Assembly: GCA_040772005.1 (NCBI GenBank)
Contig: JAXGYZ010000010.1
Span: forward strand, 1 to 64,000
Origin: MWBF01 sp040772005
GTDB taxonomy: Bacteria > Chloroflexota > Anaerolineae > CG2-30-64-16
DNA: 64,000 nucleotides
Direction: 5' to 3'
A program made the translations under genes and the position numbers. Below are positions 51,198-59,741 of the stretch, piece after piece. The first letter of the stretch is position 1. Each line of letters opens with the position of its first letter. Below the pieces are notes generated by a model that saw nothing but the letters and a program-made list of their open reading frames with translations, was not told the DNA's origin and searched no databases.

Positions 51198-53954
51198 TCA
51201 GTTTGCTTGGAACTGGACAGGCCGCAGCTCGCACGTCACGACTTCGGCCCCACGTACCTGCAGCACGACCCGGCGACCGTCAACCACGTCAAGTGGTTCT
51301 CCCGGTTCTTCGTTGAGGTTTAGCCGCCGCGCAGACGCCAGCGGCAGGCCCGATGTGACGGTCGCGGTCACCGGCGCGCGTTCCGCATTGTAGAAGCGCA
51401 CCACCAGCCCCTGCCCGTCCTCCGTGCGGCGGACCGCGCTCAGTATGAGCGTCATCGGCTCGATGGTGAGGAAGCTGAACGTGCCGGGCAGCGGTCCGCT
51501 GCGCGGCCATGGGATCGCCTTGACCTGCGTCGGGTCGTCGCGCGTGATGTTCATCTCCCGCAGTTCCAGCCCCTCATGCGTGTCGGCCCGCGCCACGAGC
51601 AGCGGCGCGCCGTAGTTGTGTGCGGCCGGGTACGCCGTCCGCCAGTCGCCCGCGTGCGGCACGACGGCATATTCGTAAGTGTATGCGCCGAGGCACTGCG
51701 CGCCGGGCGTCGGCACGAGTGGCCCGGCCGCGACGCGGCGCGTTGCCAGGTCATCGCGGCTCAGCCAGCCGACGCTCCGCAGCAGGGTGAGCGCAATCCG
51801 CGCGGCTCCCGCTTCGCGTGTGACCTCCACCGCGGGTAGGCCGCGGTTCAGCACCATCAGCCCGCGGCCGTCTGCGCTCACGTCGGTGAACGCGCGCTGG
51901 TGCATCAGCGCGGTCGGGTCCTCCACCCAGCCTGCCGCATCGGGCAGGTCCAGGTCGCGCTCCATGACCGCGAAGGCCTCGTCCACTGCGGCATGCGTGG
52001 CCAGCAGGCCAGTGGGGAACAGGACGCTGAGCATGTGGTCGCGGGCGCGGTTCTCGACCTCCGTGCGGATGTGGAGGCCGGGCCGGTCGCGGTAGAGCGT
52101 GACCTCGGACGTGATGGACATCGGCACGCGCTCGGCCGCGCGGCGTTGCCGGTCGTCCGTCAGTCCTGCAGGCACGTGGAGCGTCCACGCGATGCGGAAT
52201 GTCGCCTGCACCGGTCCGCTGGCAATCACACTTATCTCGGCGGGCAGCCCTGCCGTAGTGATGGTTTCGCTGTTCGGGCAAGGGCAGTACGAGTACTCGT
52301 CGCCCGCGTCATCGACATCGCTGAGGTGACCGAGGTTGCGGTAGAACTGGCCGGTGGTTTTATCCATCACGTCCAGCCCGCCGTCCGCCGCAATCTCGAA
52401 GGCCAGGGTGTCGTTCTCGGCCCCGCGCTCCCCCACGCGCCAGGTAGATGCCGGTCCGTGTGCACTCGCCTGTCGCGGTTGCGCATAGTAAGCGCGGTAG
52501 CCGCACGCGGGCGCCTCTGCGGGGAAGGCCACGCGCACGCGGCGCTTGCGGTTCGGCTTGAGGGTTTCCATCCAGAATACCGGCTCGTCCGCGCGGATCT
52601 GGTGCGGTACGACCCGGCCTTCGCCATCCACGAGTTGGAAGTCGCCGGCGGTCGGGTCATCGAAATCGAAGTCGATATCGCCCACCGCGGTCTCCCGGCG
52701 CGCCCAGCCCAGGGGATTGAACACGAGCACGGGCGTCCCGGACTGAGCGGTGAGGTCCACCTGCCGGGCCAACTGGCGCAGGCTGTCGCGTACGAGGAAG
52801 TTGCCGATCTGCTCCGCCTGGCTGAACCGGAACAGCATTTCCTCGTGGACGAGGTCGATGCCGCTGCCGTAGATGTCATCGTGCGGGTGATTCTTCAGCA
52901 GCCAGCGCCAGGCGGTCCACAGGAGGTCCTGCGTGCCCGCAGGCACATCTGCGCCTGCCAGCCAGGCATACGCTGCCAACGGCTCAGCGTAGCGTTCAAG
53001 GAGGGACTCGACCCGGTGGTTGATCTGCTTGAGGTGGATGCGCGCGGCATACACGCCCTGCAATATCTCGGAGTATCGGCCCCAGCGGAACTCGCCCTCG
53101 AACGCGGGCAGCGCCGCCTGCGCCGCGCGGACTCGCGCGAGGTGCTCGGCCAGCGTGCCGTGGCTGATTTCCACATCGTCGTTCTCGGCGTTGGCGCGGG
53201 CGATGATGTCGGGAATGCGCGGCTCGGCCTCCGCATGGTCGATGCCGTTCATCAGCAGCAGGGCAGGGGTATTCGCCATGGACTTGAGCTGGTCGAGCGC
53301 GTGGCGGATCTGCTCCTGGGCCAGGTCCGCGCTGAATTCCATCTGCGAGGTGTCGCCCCAGTGGATGGGATAGCCGATGTTCGACACGTTGTGATAGCCC
53401 CACGGCATCCAGACGGTCGTCACGGTCGAGCCATCCGGCGCGCGCCACACGAACTCCGTGCCGAGGCGTTCTCCCTCATTGCCCAGGCCGCGCCAGAAGA
53501 AGGCGTTGTCGATGCCGAAGCCGCGCAGAATCTGGGGCAGTTGCGCGATGTGCCCGAAGCCGTCCGGCACGTAGCCGATCTTTTCGACGCCGCCGTAGTC
53601 GGCGCCGCTCGCAGCGGCCCCCATGCGGTGTCCCACCATCAGGTTGCGGATGAGGGCCTCCGGGCTGACCAGGAACTCGTCGGCCAGCACGTACCACGGC
53701 CCGACCTGAATGCGCCCCGCCCGGCAGTGCGCCTGTAACTCGCCCGCGCGCTGTGGCCGGACCTCCAGGTAGTCCTCCAGCACGGCCATCTGCCCGTCGA
53801 GCATGTAGACCCGGTAATCGGGCCGTGCGTCCAGCAGGTCCAGCAGGCGGTCGACCAGCCGCACCAGCCGGATGCGGTATTCCTGGAAGGTCACGTACCA
53901 GGCGCGGTCCCAGTGCGTGTGGCTGACGAGTGTCGCGTGACAGGCTTTGTTCAT
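51198..53954 (-). CDS. Alpha-mannosidase (GH38)
   Basis: 918-aa glycoside hydrolase of family GH38, a zinc-dependent retaining alpha-mannosidase. The N-terminal catalytic domain has the zinc-binding HTHWDRAW (residues 12-19) and the nucleophile Asp131 in GYVPDGFGHIAQLPQIL. A three-helix middle domain and large C-terminal beta-sandwiches follow, giving the normal family length. No signal peptide is present, so it acts on imported oligosaccharides. It lies downstream of the URO-D-like gene across a 25-bp inverted repeat. Its presence points to alpha-mannose residues in the cluster's substrate. Confidence 0.95.
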   Translation of the reverse strand: MNKACHATLVSHTHWDRAWYVTFQEYRIRLVRLVDRLLDLLDARPDYRVYMLDGQMAVLEDYLEVRPQRAGELQAHCRAGRIQVGPWYVLADEFLVSPEALIRNLMVGHRMGAAASGADYGGVEKIGYVPDGFGHIAQLPQILRGFGIDNAFFWRGLGNEGERLGTEFVWRAPDGSTVTTVWMPWGYHNVSNIGYPIHWGDTSQMEFSADLAQEQIRHALDQLKSMANTPALLLMNGIDHAEAEPRIPDIIARANAENDDVEISHGTLAEHLARVRAAQAALPAFEGEFRWGRYSEILQGVYAARIHLKQINHRVESLLERYAEPLAAYAWLAGADVPAGTQDLLWTAWRWLLKNHPHDDIYGSGIDLVHEEMLFRFSQAEQIGNFLVRDSLRQLARQVDLTAQSGTPVLVFNPLGWARRETAVGDIDFDFDDPTAGDFQLVDGEGRVVPHQIRADEPVFWMETLKPNRKRRVRVAFPAEAPACGYRAYYAQPRQASAHGPASTWRVGERGAENDTLAFEIAADGGLDVMDKTTGQFYRNLGHLSDVDDAGDEYSYCPCPNSETITTAGLPAEISVIASGPVQATFRIAWTLHVPAGLTDDRQRRAAERVPMSITSEVTLYRDRPGLHIRTEVENRARDHMLSVLFPTGLLATHAAVDEAFAVMERDLDLPDAAGWVEDPTALMHQRAFTDVSADGRGLMVLNRGLPAVEVTREAGAARIALTLLRSVGWLSRDDLATRRVAAGPLVPTPGAQCLGAYTYEYAVVPHAGDWRTAYPAAHNYGAPLLVARADTHEGLELREMNITRDDPTQVKAIPWPRSGPLPGTFSFLTIEPMTLILSAVRRTEDGQGLVVRFYNAERAPVTATVTSGLPLASARRLNLNEEPGEPLDVVDGRRVVLQVRGAEVVTCELRPVQFQAN

Positions 53955-53975
53955 GGATGCGACCTCAACTCAAAC

Positions 53976-54038
53976 GGTTTGTAGTAGGCGCTTCAGCGCC
54001 CCGTCTGCAACCTGGCGCTGAAGCGCCTACTACAAACC
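53976..54038. repeat. Perfect 25-bp inverted repeat
   Basis: Left arm 53976-54000 and right arm 54014-54038 are perfect reverse complements (core gtagtaggcgcttcagcgcc) around a 13-nt loop. It fills the gap between the URO-D-like and GH38 genes and would form a very stable hairpin in the transcript, able to stabilise or attenuate it. Confidence 0.85.
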
Positions 54039-54044
54039 AGCTTT

Positions 54045-55199
54045 TCATCGGTGTTCCCGCGCGTATTCCTCCGCCGCCTCGGTCATCGCGTTGATGTTCT
54101 CCACCGGCGAGCCGGGCGCGATGTTGTTGCCGTCCTGGATGATGAGGCCGCGATAGGGGGCCAGCTTTTCGAGAACCCGTCGCGTCTCGGCCTTGACCTG
54201 GGCAGGGGTGCCTTGCGCGATGGTCAGCGGGCTGACGTTGCCCAATAATACCACACGGCCGCCCATCACCTCGCCGATCAGGTCCAGGTCCACCTGCCAG
54301 CCGAAGCCCTGCAGTTCGTGGATGCCCAGGTCATCCGCGAAGATGCGCAGCAGGTGGTTGGTCTGGCCGCACATGTGCAGGCTGGCCCAGCCGCTGAAGT
54401 GGTCGCGCAGCCGCCGCTCGTGCGGCAGCACCATCTCGCGATAGATGCGGGGCGACAGGTAGGCGGCCACGTCGTCCGTCCATGCGAAATCGCGATGGGG
54501 GATCTGCATCTCGGCCCAGCAGAAGTCGAGCCACGCGATGATCTTGTCCGTCACGATGTGCATCAGATCGCGCGCAAACTCCGGCCGCTCGACGACCGCC
54601 GCGAACATCTCCGTCTGGCCCATCAGGTCCGCGGCCACGCCGAACGGCCCGTGCGAGGTGTGGGTCAGCGCCGGGTTTGCGCCGGGGTAGAAGACCGGCC
54701 CGCCCTGGAAGCGGACGGGGTACTTGTCGGCCACGGCCATCATCGCGCGGCGGTAGGCCACCTGCCGGCCATTCAGGCCCTGCCGCGTCACGTCGATCTG
54801 CTCCAGCCGCCGCAGGTCCGCCTCGGTCTTGACCCAGCCGGGCCCGACCCACGGGATGTCGTCGTCGGGGAAGGTGACCTCGCAGCCCAGCCCTGATGCC
54901 TCGGTCGTGTTCTGGAAGTCGGTCCACGCGCCCGTCCACGCGCCGGTGATCGTGTACTGATCGGTTCTGACGTGCTCCATCAGCCACTTCTGGCCGAGAA
55001 TCTGCGACCGCAGCATGGTCTCCGGGTCGGCGTAGTAATCCCGGAACCGGACGCCGATGGCCGGCAGCAGGTAGCGGTAGTTGATGGCCGGCCACACGGG
55101 CACGCGGTCCGGCTCCTCGAAGCGTTTGGCGCGGGCCACGCGCTCTTGCCGCGCGGCGATCTCCTCGATGGGCACGCCGATTTCGATGACCTCGGGCAT
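54045..55199 (-). CDS. Uroporphyrinogen decarboxylase family protein
   Basis: 384-aa TIM-barrel protein of the URO-D/MtaA superfamily. Supporting segments are RVARAKRFEEPDRVPVW near the start, HMCGQTNHLLRIFADD in the middle and GGRVVLLGNVSPLTI, then LIIQDGNNIAPGSPVENI, at the end. It is too divergent and too isolated from haem genes to be HemE. Such proteins often sit in Chloroflexota and Bacteroidota sugar clusters and may be methyltransferase-like or cofactor-binding; the reaction is unknown. gggggagga precedes the ATG. It lies 15 nt downstream of the MalG-type permease, so same operon. Confidence 0.85.
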   Translation of the reverse strand: MPEVIEIGVPIEEIAARQERVARAKRFEEPDRVPVWPAINYRYLLPAIGVRFRDYYADPETMLRSQILGQKWLMEHVRTDQYTITGAWTGAWTDFQNTTEASGLGCEVTFPDDDIPWVGPGWVKTEADLRRLEQIDVTRQGLNGRQVAYRRAMMAVADKYPVRFQGGPVFYPGANPALTHTSHGPFGVAADLMGQTEMFAAVVERPEFARDLMHIVTDKIIAWLDFCWAEMQIPHRDFAWTDDVAAYLSPRIYREMVLPHERRLRDHFSGWASLHMCGQTNHLLRIFADDLGIHELQGFGWQVDLDLIGEVMGGRVVLLGNVSPLTIAQGTPAQVKAETRRVLEKLAPYRGLIIQDGNNIAPGSPVENINAMTEAAEEYAREHR

Positions 55200-55214
55200 G
55201 GCTCATCCTCCCCC

Positions 55215-56096
55215 TTACTTCACCGCGCCGCGCGTGAGCCCGCTGATGATCATGCGCTGGAAGAAGAGCACGAGCAGCAGCACCGGTATCATCATGGTCA
55301 CGCTCAGCGCGCTCATCAGGTCCCAGGGCCGGCCCGCGCCCATGGACGGGTCCACGGCCATCTCGACCAGCCCGACGCTGAGTGTCTTGGTGACGGTGTT
55401 CGTCGCGAAGACCAGCGGGTAGAGCAGCTCGTTCCACGAGATGATGAAGTTGATGATGAACATGGTCGCCAGGGCCGGGGTCAGCACCGGAATGACCACG
55501 TGCCACAGCACGCCCAGCAGCCGTGCGCCGTCGATGCTGGCGGCTTCCTCGATCTCTGCCGGGACCTGCTGCACGAAAGGCACCATGATCCAGACGGTGA
55601 AGGGCGTCATCAGGCTGCCCATGAGCAGGATCAGGCCGAAGTGCTTGTTGACCAGGCCGAACTGGTTGTACATCTCGAACAGGGGCACGATGGTGCCGAT
55701 CTGGGGCACGGCAATCGTGACGATGAAGAGCATAAAGACCACGTTGCTGCCGGGAAACCGGACGCGCGCCAGCGCGTAGGCGGCCAGGAACGAGAAGACT
55801 ACCGACAGGGCGCTGGAGCCGATCGCAAAGATGAGCGAGTTGCCGAGGTAGCGGTAAAACGGGATGTTGCGCGTCATATTGACATAATTATCAAAGATGA
55901 TCTCCTGCGGGAAGTAGCGCGGGGGAATGGAGAACATCAGGTACTTGGGTGTAACGGACGACATGAAGATCCAGTAGAACGGCAGCAGTACGATGAACAG
56001 GAAGATGGCAACGCCGAGGTAGACGAGTGCCCGCGTCAGCCAGTATTCCCAGCGAACCTGCGCCAGCCTGTGCGTGAGCGTCTGTGGGTGCGACAT
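55215..56096 (-). CDS. Carbohydrate ABC transporter permease (MalG/CUT1 type), importer A
   Basis: 293-aa inner-membrane permease with six predicted helices. The EAA loop, EIEEAASIDGARLLGVLWHVVIPVLTPAL, contacts the ATPase subunit. I start at the ATG at 56096 (MSHPQTLTHRL), directly preceded by gaggag. The longer frame to 56279 is out-of-frame sequence of the upstream permease gene. It follows the MalF-type gene by 13 nt. Normal length for the family, in contrast to its counterpart in importer B. Confidence 0.93.
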   Translation of the reverse strand: MSHPQTLTHRLAQVRWEYWLTRALVYLGVAIFLFIVLLPFYWIFMSSVTPKYLMFSIPPRYFPQEIIFDNYVNMTRNIPFYRYLGNSLIFAIGSSALSVVFSFLAAYALARVRFPGSNVVFMLFIVTIAVPQIGTIVPLFEMYNQFGLVNKHFGLILLMGSLMTPFTVWIMVPFVQQVPAEIEEAASIDGARLLGVLWHVVIPVLTPALATMFIINFIISWNELLYPLVFATNTVTKTLSVGLVEMAVDPSMGAGRPWDLMSALSVTMMIPVLLLVLFFQRMIISGLTRGAVK

Positions 56097-56109
56097 GGTT
56101 CGCTCCTCC

Positions 56110-57066
56110 TCAGTACGACACTTCGACGCGGCGGTAGAGGAGGATTCCCAGACCGCCCATGATGATGACCAGCGCGAAGAGCACCAGGCTGATGGCCGAC
56201 GCGTAGCCGAAGTTGAGCCCGCCGAACGCAGCCTGGTAGATATTGTAGGCCAGCACCTGCGTGGCGAAGCCCGGCCCACCGCCTGTCATCGCGTAGATGA
56301 GGTCGAAGGATGCCAACTGCCAGACGAGCATGAAGAGCCCCATCGTGGTCGCCTGGGGCAGGATGAGCGGGAAGGTGATGCGCCCGAACATCTGGAGCGG
56401 GTTGGCGCCGTCGACGCGGGCGGCCTCGTAGAGGTCCGCGGGCACGCCCTGCAGGGCCGCAAGGAAGACCAGCGCGAGGAAGGGCGTGCTCTTCCAGACA
56501 TTGGTGGCGATGACGGCTGCGCGTGCGCTCCAGAACTGGGTCAGCCAGGGGATGGAGACGCCGGTCACTCGCGAGATGAGGTCGTTGATAATGCCGTACT
56601 CCTGGTCGAACATCCACCGGAACCCGAGCGCCGCGACGACCATCGGGATGGCCCAGGGAATCAGGTTGATGGCACGCACGAGCGGCCGCCCGCGGAACTC
56701 GTTGTTGAGCAGCGAAGCGACCAGCAGGCCGAGCGCGAGCTGCAGCAAGGTGGAAACCAGCACGAAGATGATCGTGAAGCTGATGCTGCTGCGCACCCCG
56801 ACATCCTGCGTGATGCGCGCGAAGTTGCGGATGCCGATGTACTCCAGCGGGGGGAAGGCCGGGTTGTAGTTGGTCAGGCTCAATCTGAAGGTCTGGACGA
56901 TGGGGTAGAACACGGTGAACAGGCGCAGCCCGACGGCCGGCAGCAAGAGCAGCAAGGCCGACAGGTAGGCCCGCCGCGCCAGTGCGCTGGCACGCGGGGA
57001 CGGGCCACGCGTGCTCCGCTGTACCGGGGCGTTCGCCTCCGTCACGGGTGAACCGGTTGCAGCCAT
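56110..57066 (-). CDS. Carbohydrate ABC transporter permease (MalF/UgpA type), importer A
   Basis: 318-aa permease. After a polar N-terminal tail, the first helix (AYLSALLLLLPAVGLRLF) leads into YPIVQTFRLSLTNYN. The EAA-type loop is DLYEAARVDGANPLQMFGRITFPL. The ATG at 57066 has aagga upstream and is preferred over 57177, because the extension crosses an inverted repeat. It pairs with the MalG-type gene downstream and the lipoprotein-type binding protein upstream. No ATPase gene is in the window, so a shared MsmX/UgpC-like subunit encoded elsewhere is expected. Confidence 0.93.
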   Translation of the reverse strand: MAATGSPVTEANAPVQRSTRGPSPRASALARRAYLSALLLLLPAVGLRLFTVFYPIVQTFRLSLTNYNPAFPPLEYIGIRNFARITQDVGVRSSISFTIIFVLVSTLLQLALGLLVASLLNNEFRGRPLVRAINLIPWAIPMVVAALGFRWMFDQEYGIINDLISRVTGVSIPWLTQFWSARAAVIATNVWKSTPFLALVFLAALQGVPADLYEAARVDGANPLQMFGRITFPLILPQATTMGLFMLVWQLASFDLIYAMTGGGPGFATQVLAYNIYQAAFGGLNFGYASAISLVLFALVIIMGGLGILLYRRVEVSY

Positions 57067-57136
57067 GGAGATATTCCTTATCTTGAGTTGGAGTTCGGGC
57101 TGATATAGCTTGACCACTTGCTCCGACAGTGTGCAG

Positions 57137-57205
57137 GAGGAGTTCCGCATCCTCAGATGCAGAACTCCTCGAGTCACATGGACCGCCGAGCTGGTGCTCG
57201 GCGAT
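57137..57205. repeat. Two hairpins between binding-protein and permease genes of importer A
   Basis: gaggagttc (57137-57145) pairs with gaactcctc (57162-57170) around a nested gcatc-ctca-gatgc stem. A second stem of 15-nt arms with one mismatch lies about at 57178-57210 (catgga...tccatg ends). The gcatcctcagatgc core recurs in importer B at 62582-62756. Confidence 0.75.
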
Positions 57206-57216
57206 CCATGTTCACC

Positions 57217-58536
57217 TCAACCCAGGGCGGCGATGCGCTCCTGGCCCATCTTCATGGCGTCGGCCAGCGACATCTGCTTGGTCAGGAAGAGCTGCCCGAC
57301 GTCGTCCACGACCACCTCTGCCTCTGCCTGCCGCGGGTTGTAGGGCCGTGGGACCAGGCAGTTATTGTCCGAGTACAGCTTCATGTACACGGGCAGGCCC
57401 TCAGTCATCACGGCCAGGATGGACGGACGCGGCATGACGAACCAGCTCTGCCCCTGGGCCAGGATCGGTGCGTTCTTTGCGTTGGTGACCCACGCGATGA
57501 GGTCCTTGGCCGCATCGAGATTCGGCGCATAGGTGGGCACGCTGAAGCCCCAGCCGCCCCACCACGACTTGGGTCCGGCTGGCCCGGCCGGCGGGAGCTG
57601 GATATCGGCGCGGCCCTCCTGGTACCACTCCTTGTTATCGCGCACCACGCTCCAGAAGTAGGGCCACTGGCGCATCATGGCGACGCGGTCCTTCATGTAG
57701 AGGTCGTTTTGCTGGGTGTAGTCCTGGTTCAGCACGCTCTCGGACATGATCTTGTGCGTGTGAATCAGGTCATAGCAGTACTGGAACGCCGTGGCCGTGG
57801 CCTCATCGAACTTGAAGATGTCGCCGCCGGCCTGGACCGTCAGGTAGGCCAGGTAGACGAACGGCAGCCCCGGCTTGAGCATCCCTTCGGTAGTACCCCA
57901 CACCGGGTCCTGCGTGAACTCCTTGCCGATCTGGACGAACTCGTCCCAGGTCGTGGGCACAGTGACGCCCTTCTCGTCGAACCAATCCTTGCGGTGCCAG
58001 AAGTAGCCGACCGCGAACTCGTGCGGCACGCGGTAGCGCTTGCCTTCGTAGCTGTGGAAGGGATCCTGGTCCACCGGGGGCAGGAAGCTCTCAGGGAAGT
58101 CCTGCCAGGTCTCGGCCGGGATGACATCGTCCAGCGGGATCAGCCAGCCGGCGCGCGCAAAGGCCGGGCCGGAGACATCATCGACGCTGACCACGTCCAC
58201 CGGGCTGGTCTTGGACTGGAAGGCCGGCGAATACTTGGTCATCATCTCCTGGCCGGTCGTCGGGCCGCTCTCCAGGGTCACCGTCATGCCGGTCTGCTGT
58301 TCCCATTCTGCGATGACGGGCTTGAGCGCATCGTGTGCGAAAGCCTGGATTGCCAGGACAACGTTCTTGGACGTCGGAGCGGCCGCGGGCGCGGTCGTGG
58401 CCTCGGCCGGTGCAGTCGTACCGGCCGGGGGCGGCACGCAGCCTGCCAGCAGGCTCCCGGCTGACGCTGCGAACGCGGCCGAGCCTGCCACCCTCAGAAA
58501 CTCGCGTCTCGATAAGAAAGTACGCTTTGCAGACAT
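57217..58536 (-). CDS. Extracellular solute-binding protein, family 1 (importer A)
   Basis: 439-aa lipoprotein that captures sugar for importer A. The N-terminus has a twin-arginine motif (SRREFLRV, Arg10-Arg11) and a lipobox, LLAGC, with Cys33, so it is probably exported folded by Tat and then lipidated. A Thr/Ala/Pro linker follows, then the binding domain (IAEWEQQTGMTVTLESGPTTGQ, then QGGDIFK-like and Trp-rich lobes typical of oligosaccharide binders). aggagg precedes the ATG. It is followed by two hairpins and then the MalF-type permease. The 121 bases upstream of it (58537-58657) hold nothing I can assign. Confidence 0.93.
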   Translation of the reverse strand: MSAKRTFLSRREFLRVAGSAAFAASAGSLLAGCVPPPAGTTAPAEATTAPAAAPTSKNVVLAIQAFAHDALKPVIAEWEQQTGMTVTLESGPTTGQEMMTKYSPAFQSKTSPVDVVSVDDVSGPAFARAGWLIPLDDVIPAETWQDFPESFLPPVDQDPFHSYEGKRYRVPHEFAVGYFWHRKDWFDEKGVTVPTTWDEFVQIGKEFTQDPVWGTTEGMLKPGLPFVYLAYLTVQAGGDIFKFDEATATAFQYCYDLIHTHKIMSESVLNQDYTQQNDLYMKDRVAMMRQWPYFWSVVRDNKEWYQEGRADIQLPPAGPAGPKSWWGGWGFSVPTYAPNLDAAKDLIAWVTNAKNAPILAQGQSWFVMPRPSILAVMTEGLPVYMKLYSDNNCLVPRPYNPRQAEAEVVVDDVGQLFLTKQMSLADAMKMGQERIAALG

Positions 58537-58657
58537 CTCAGGTCCTCCTTTGGTGAGAAAGCTGTTATCCGTCGAAAAAAGCAGTGGCTGCGACTGGTTC
58601 AGCTTGGTCTCGACCCCTTCATGCCTCCTCTCTTCAGTACCCAGCGAAGTGGTCCGC

Positions 58658-59725
58658 TCACGGGCGCGGCAACCGTTCGGCTACCGGCAGCATCTCGGGG
58701 AACGGCATGTGCGGCTCCTCCTGGTACCAGTAGGCTGTGGATGAATAGTCGTGGCTCAGGCAGTTGGCCTCGCCGTGCTCGATCGTCACCCGGATGGACT
58801 TCTCGAAGTAGATCGGGTCCTCGATATGGTAGCGGTAGACCGAGTTCTTGCCTTGCCACGGCCATTCGGGTGTGCCTGAGTTCAGGATCAGGCCGTGATA
58901 GGGCGTGCAGAACTCCTGCGTCGGGCAGAACGCGGTGTTGAAGTAGTCCTCGCTGCCGGTCCCGTAGAGCCGGGGCAGCGGCTCGCCGTCAACGAGGATC
59001 ATGTCGTCGCCCTCGCCCCACCAGTCGTTCTTGGACGGCGCGAAGCAGTCCACATCGAGGTGGCAGCCGGCATAGTGCCCCTTGCCCGCCGCCTCCAGGA
59101 TGACATAGTTGCCCTGCGCGTCGAGGTTGGGCGTGTGCCAGACCTGTTCGAGGATGTCCTGGTGATCCGCGAAGCGGAGACTGTCGTCGCCCCAGCCGGT
59201 CGTCGGGTTCTCCCGCCGCCACTGCGCGTGGAACCGGCCGTAGCCGGGATCGAGCGCGGGATACCGTTCGTAGTCGATGTAGAAGTAGAGGTTCGCGGGG
59301 GCCGGACTGTCGTTCGTGACGGCGAAGCGCGCGGCCGTGGCGAAGGGCATGGGGAACCAGCAGTTGAATCCGCGGCCATCCTGCGGGCTCATCTGCAGGG
59401 GCAGCGACCAGAAATTCCTGATGAGGCCGTGGCCCAGCCCGAAGAAGTCCCCGATGGGCGTCTCGATGCTCGGCGACGCCTCGCCGTCCCACCGGGCGCG
59501 CAGCACGAGCTGCCGCGGGAACGCGTCTGCCTGGCACCACATGGTCATCCAGATGTGCTTGACGCAGCCCGCGCCCTCGATGTCTGCGATGGTCATGGTC
59601 TCGCCGGGCGGGATGACCCACCAGTCGTAGTTGCCCCCGGCGCGGTCGTAGCTCGAGATGCGCTCTCGGCGCACGTCCGTGCGCAGCCGTGCCAGGTCCG
59701 CAAGGGTTGATTGGCCGATCTGCAT
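58658..59725 (-). CDS. DUF2961 / GH172-type glycoside hydrolase
   Basis: 355 aa. SYDRAGGNYDWWVIPPGET near the start, GAGCVKHIWMTMWCQ, KNDWWGEGDDMILVDGEPLP and the C-terminal GTGSEDYFNTAFCP are the hallmarks of DUF2961. Members in family GH172 act on furanosides such as arabinofuranose or fructofuranose. There is no signal peptide. The ATG at 59725 has gggagg upstream; the longer frame to 59875 is the overlap with the upstream permease region and is rejected. It lies between the two importers, so it likely processes what importer B brings in. Confidence 0.92.
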   Translation of the reverse strand: MQIGQSTLADLARLRTDVRRERISSYDRAGGNYDWWVIPPGETMTIADIEGAGCVKHIWMTMWCQADAFPRQLVLRARWDGEASPSIETPIGDFFGLGHGLIRNFWSLPLQMSPQDGRGFNCWFPMPFATAARFAVTNDSPAPANLYFYIDYERYPALDPGYGRFHAQWRRENPTTGWGDDSLRFADHQDILEQVWHTPNLDAQGNYVILEAAGKGHYAGCHLDVDCFAPSKNDWWGEGDDMILVDGEPLPRLYGTGSEDYFNTAFCPTQEFCTPYHGLILNSGTPEWPWQGKNSVYRYHIEDPIYFEKSIRVTIEHGEANCLSHDYSSTAYWYQEEPHMPFPEMLPVAERLPRP

Positions 59726-59741
59726 GGGTGATGCCTCCCTG

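Noticed and set aside
54331..55506. 391-codon frame overlapping the URO-D gene
   Set aside because: It is an alternative frame of the same strand with His/Arg-rich, low-complexity translation; the URO-D frame has clear family motifs.
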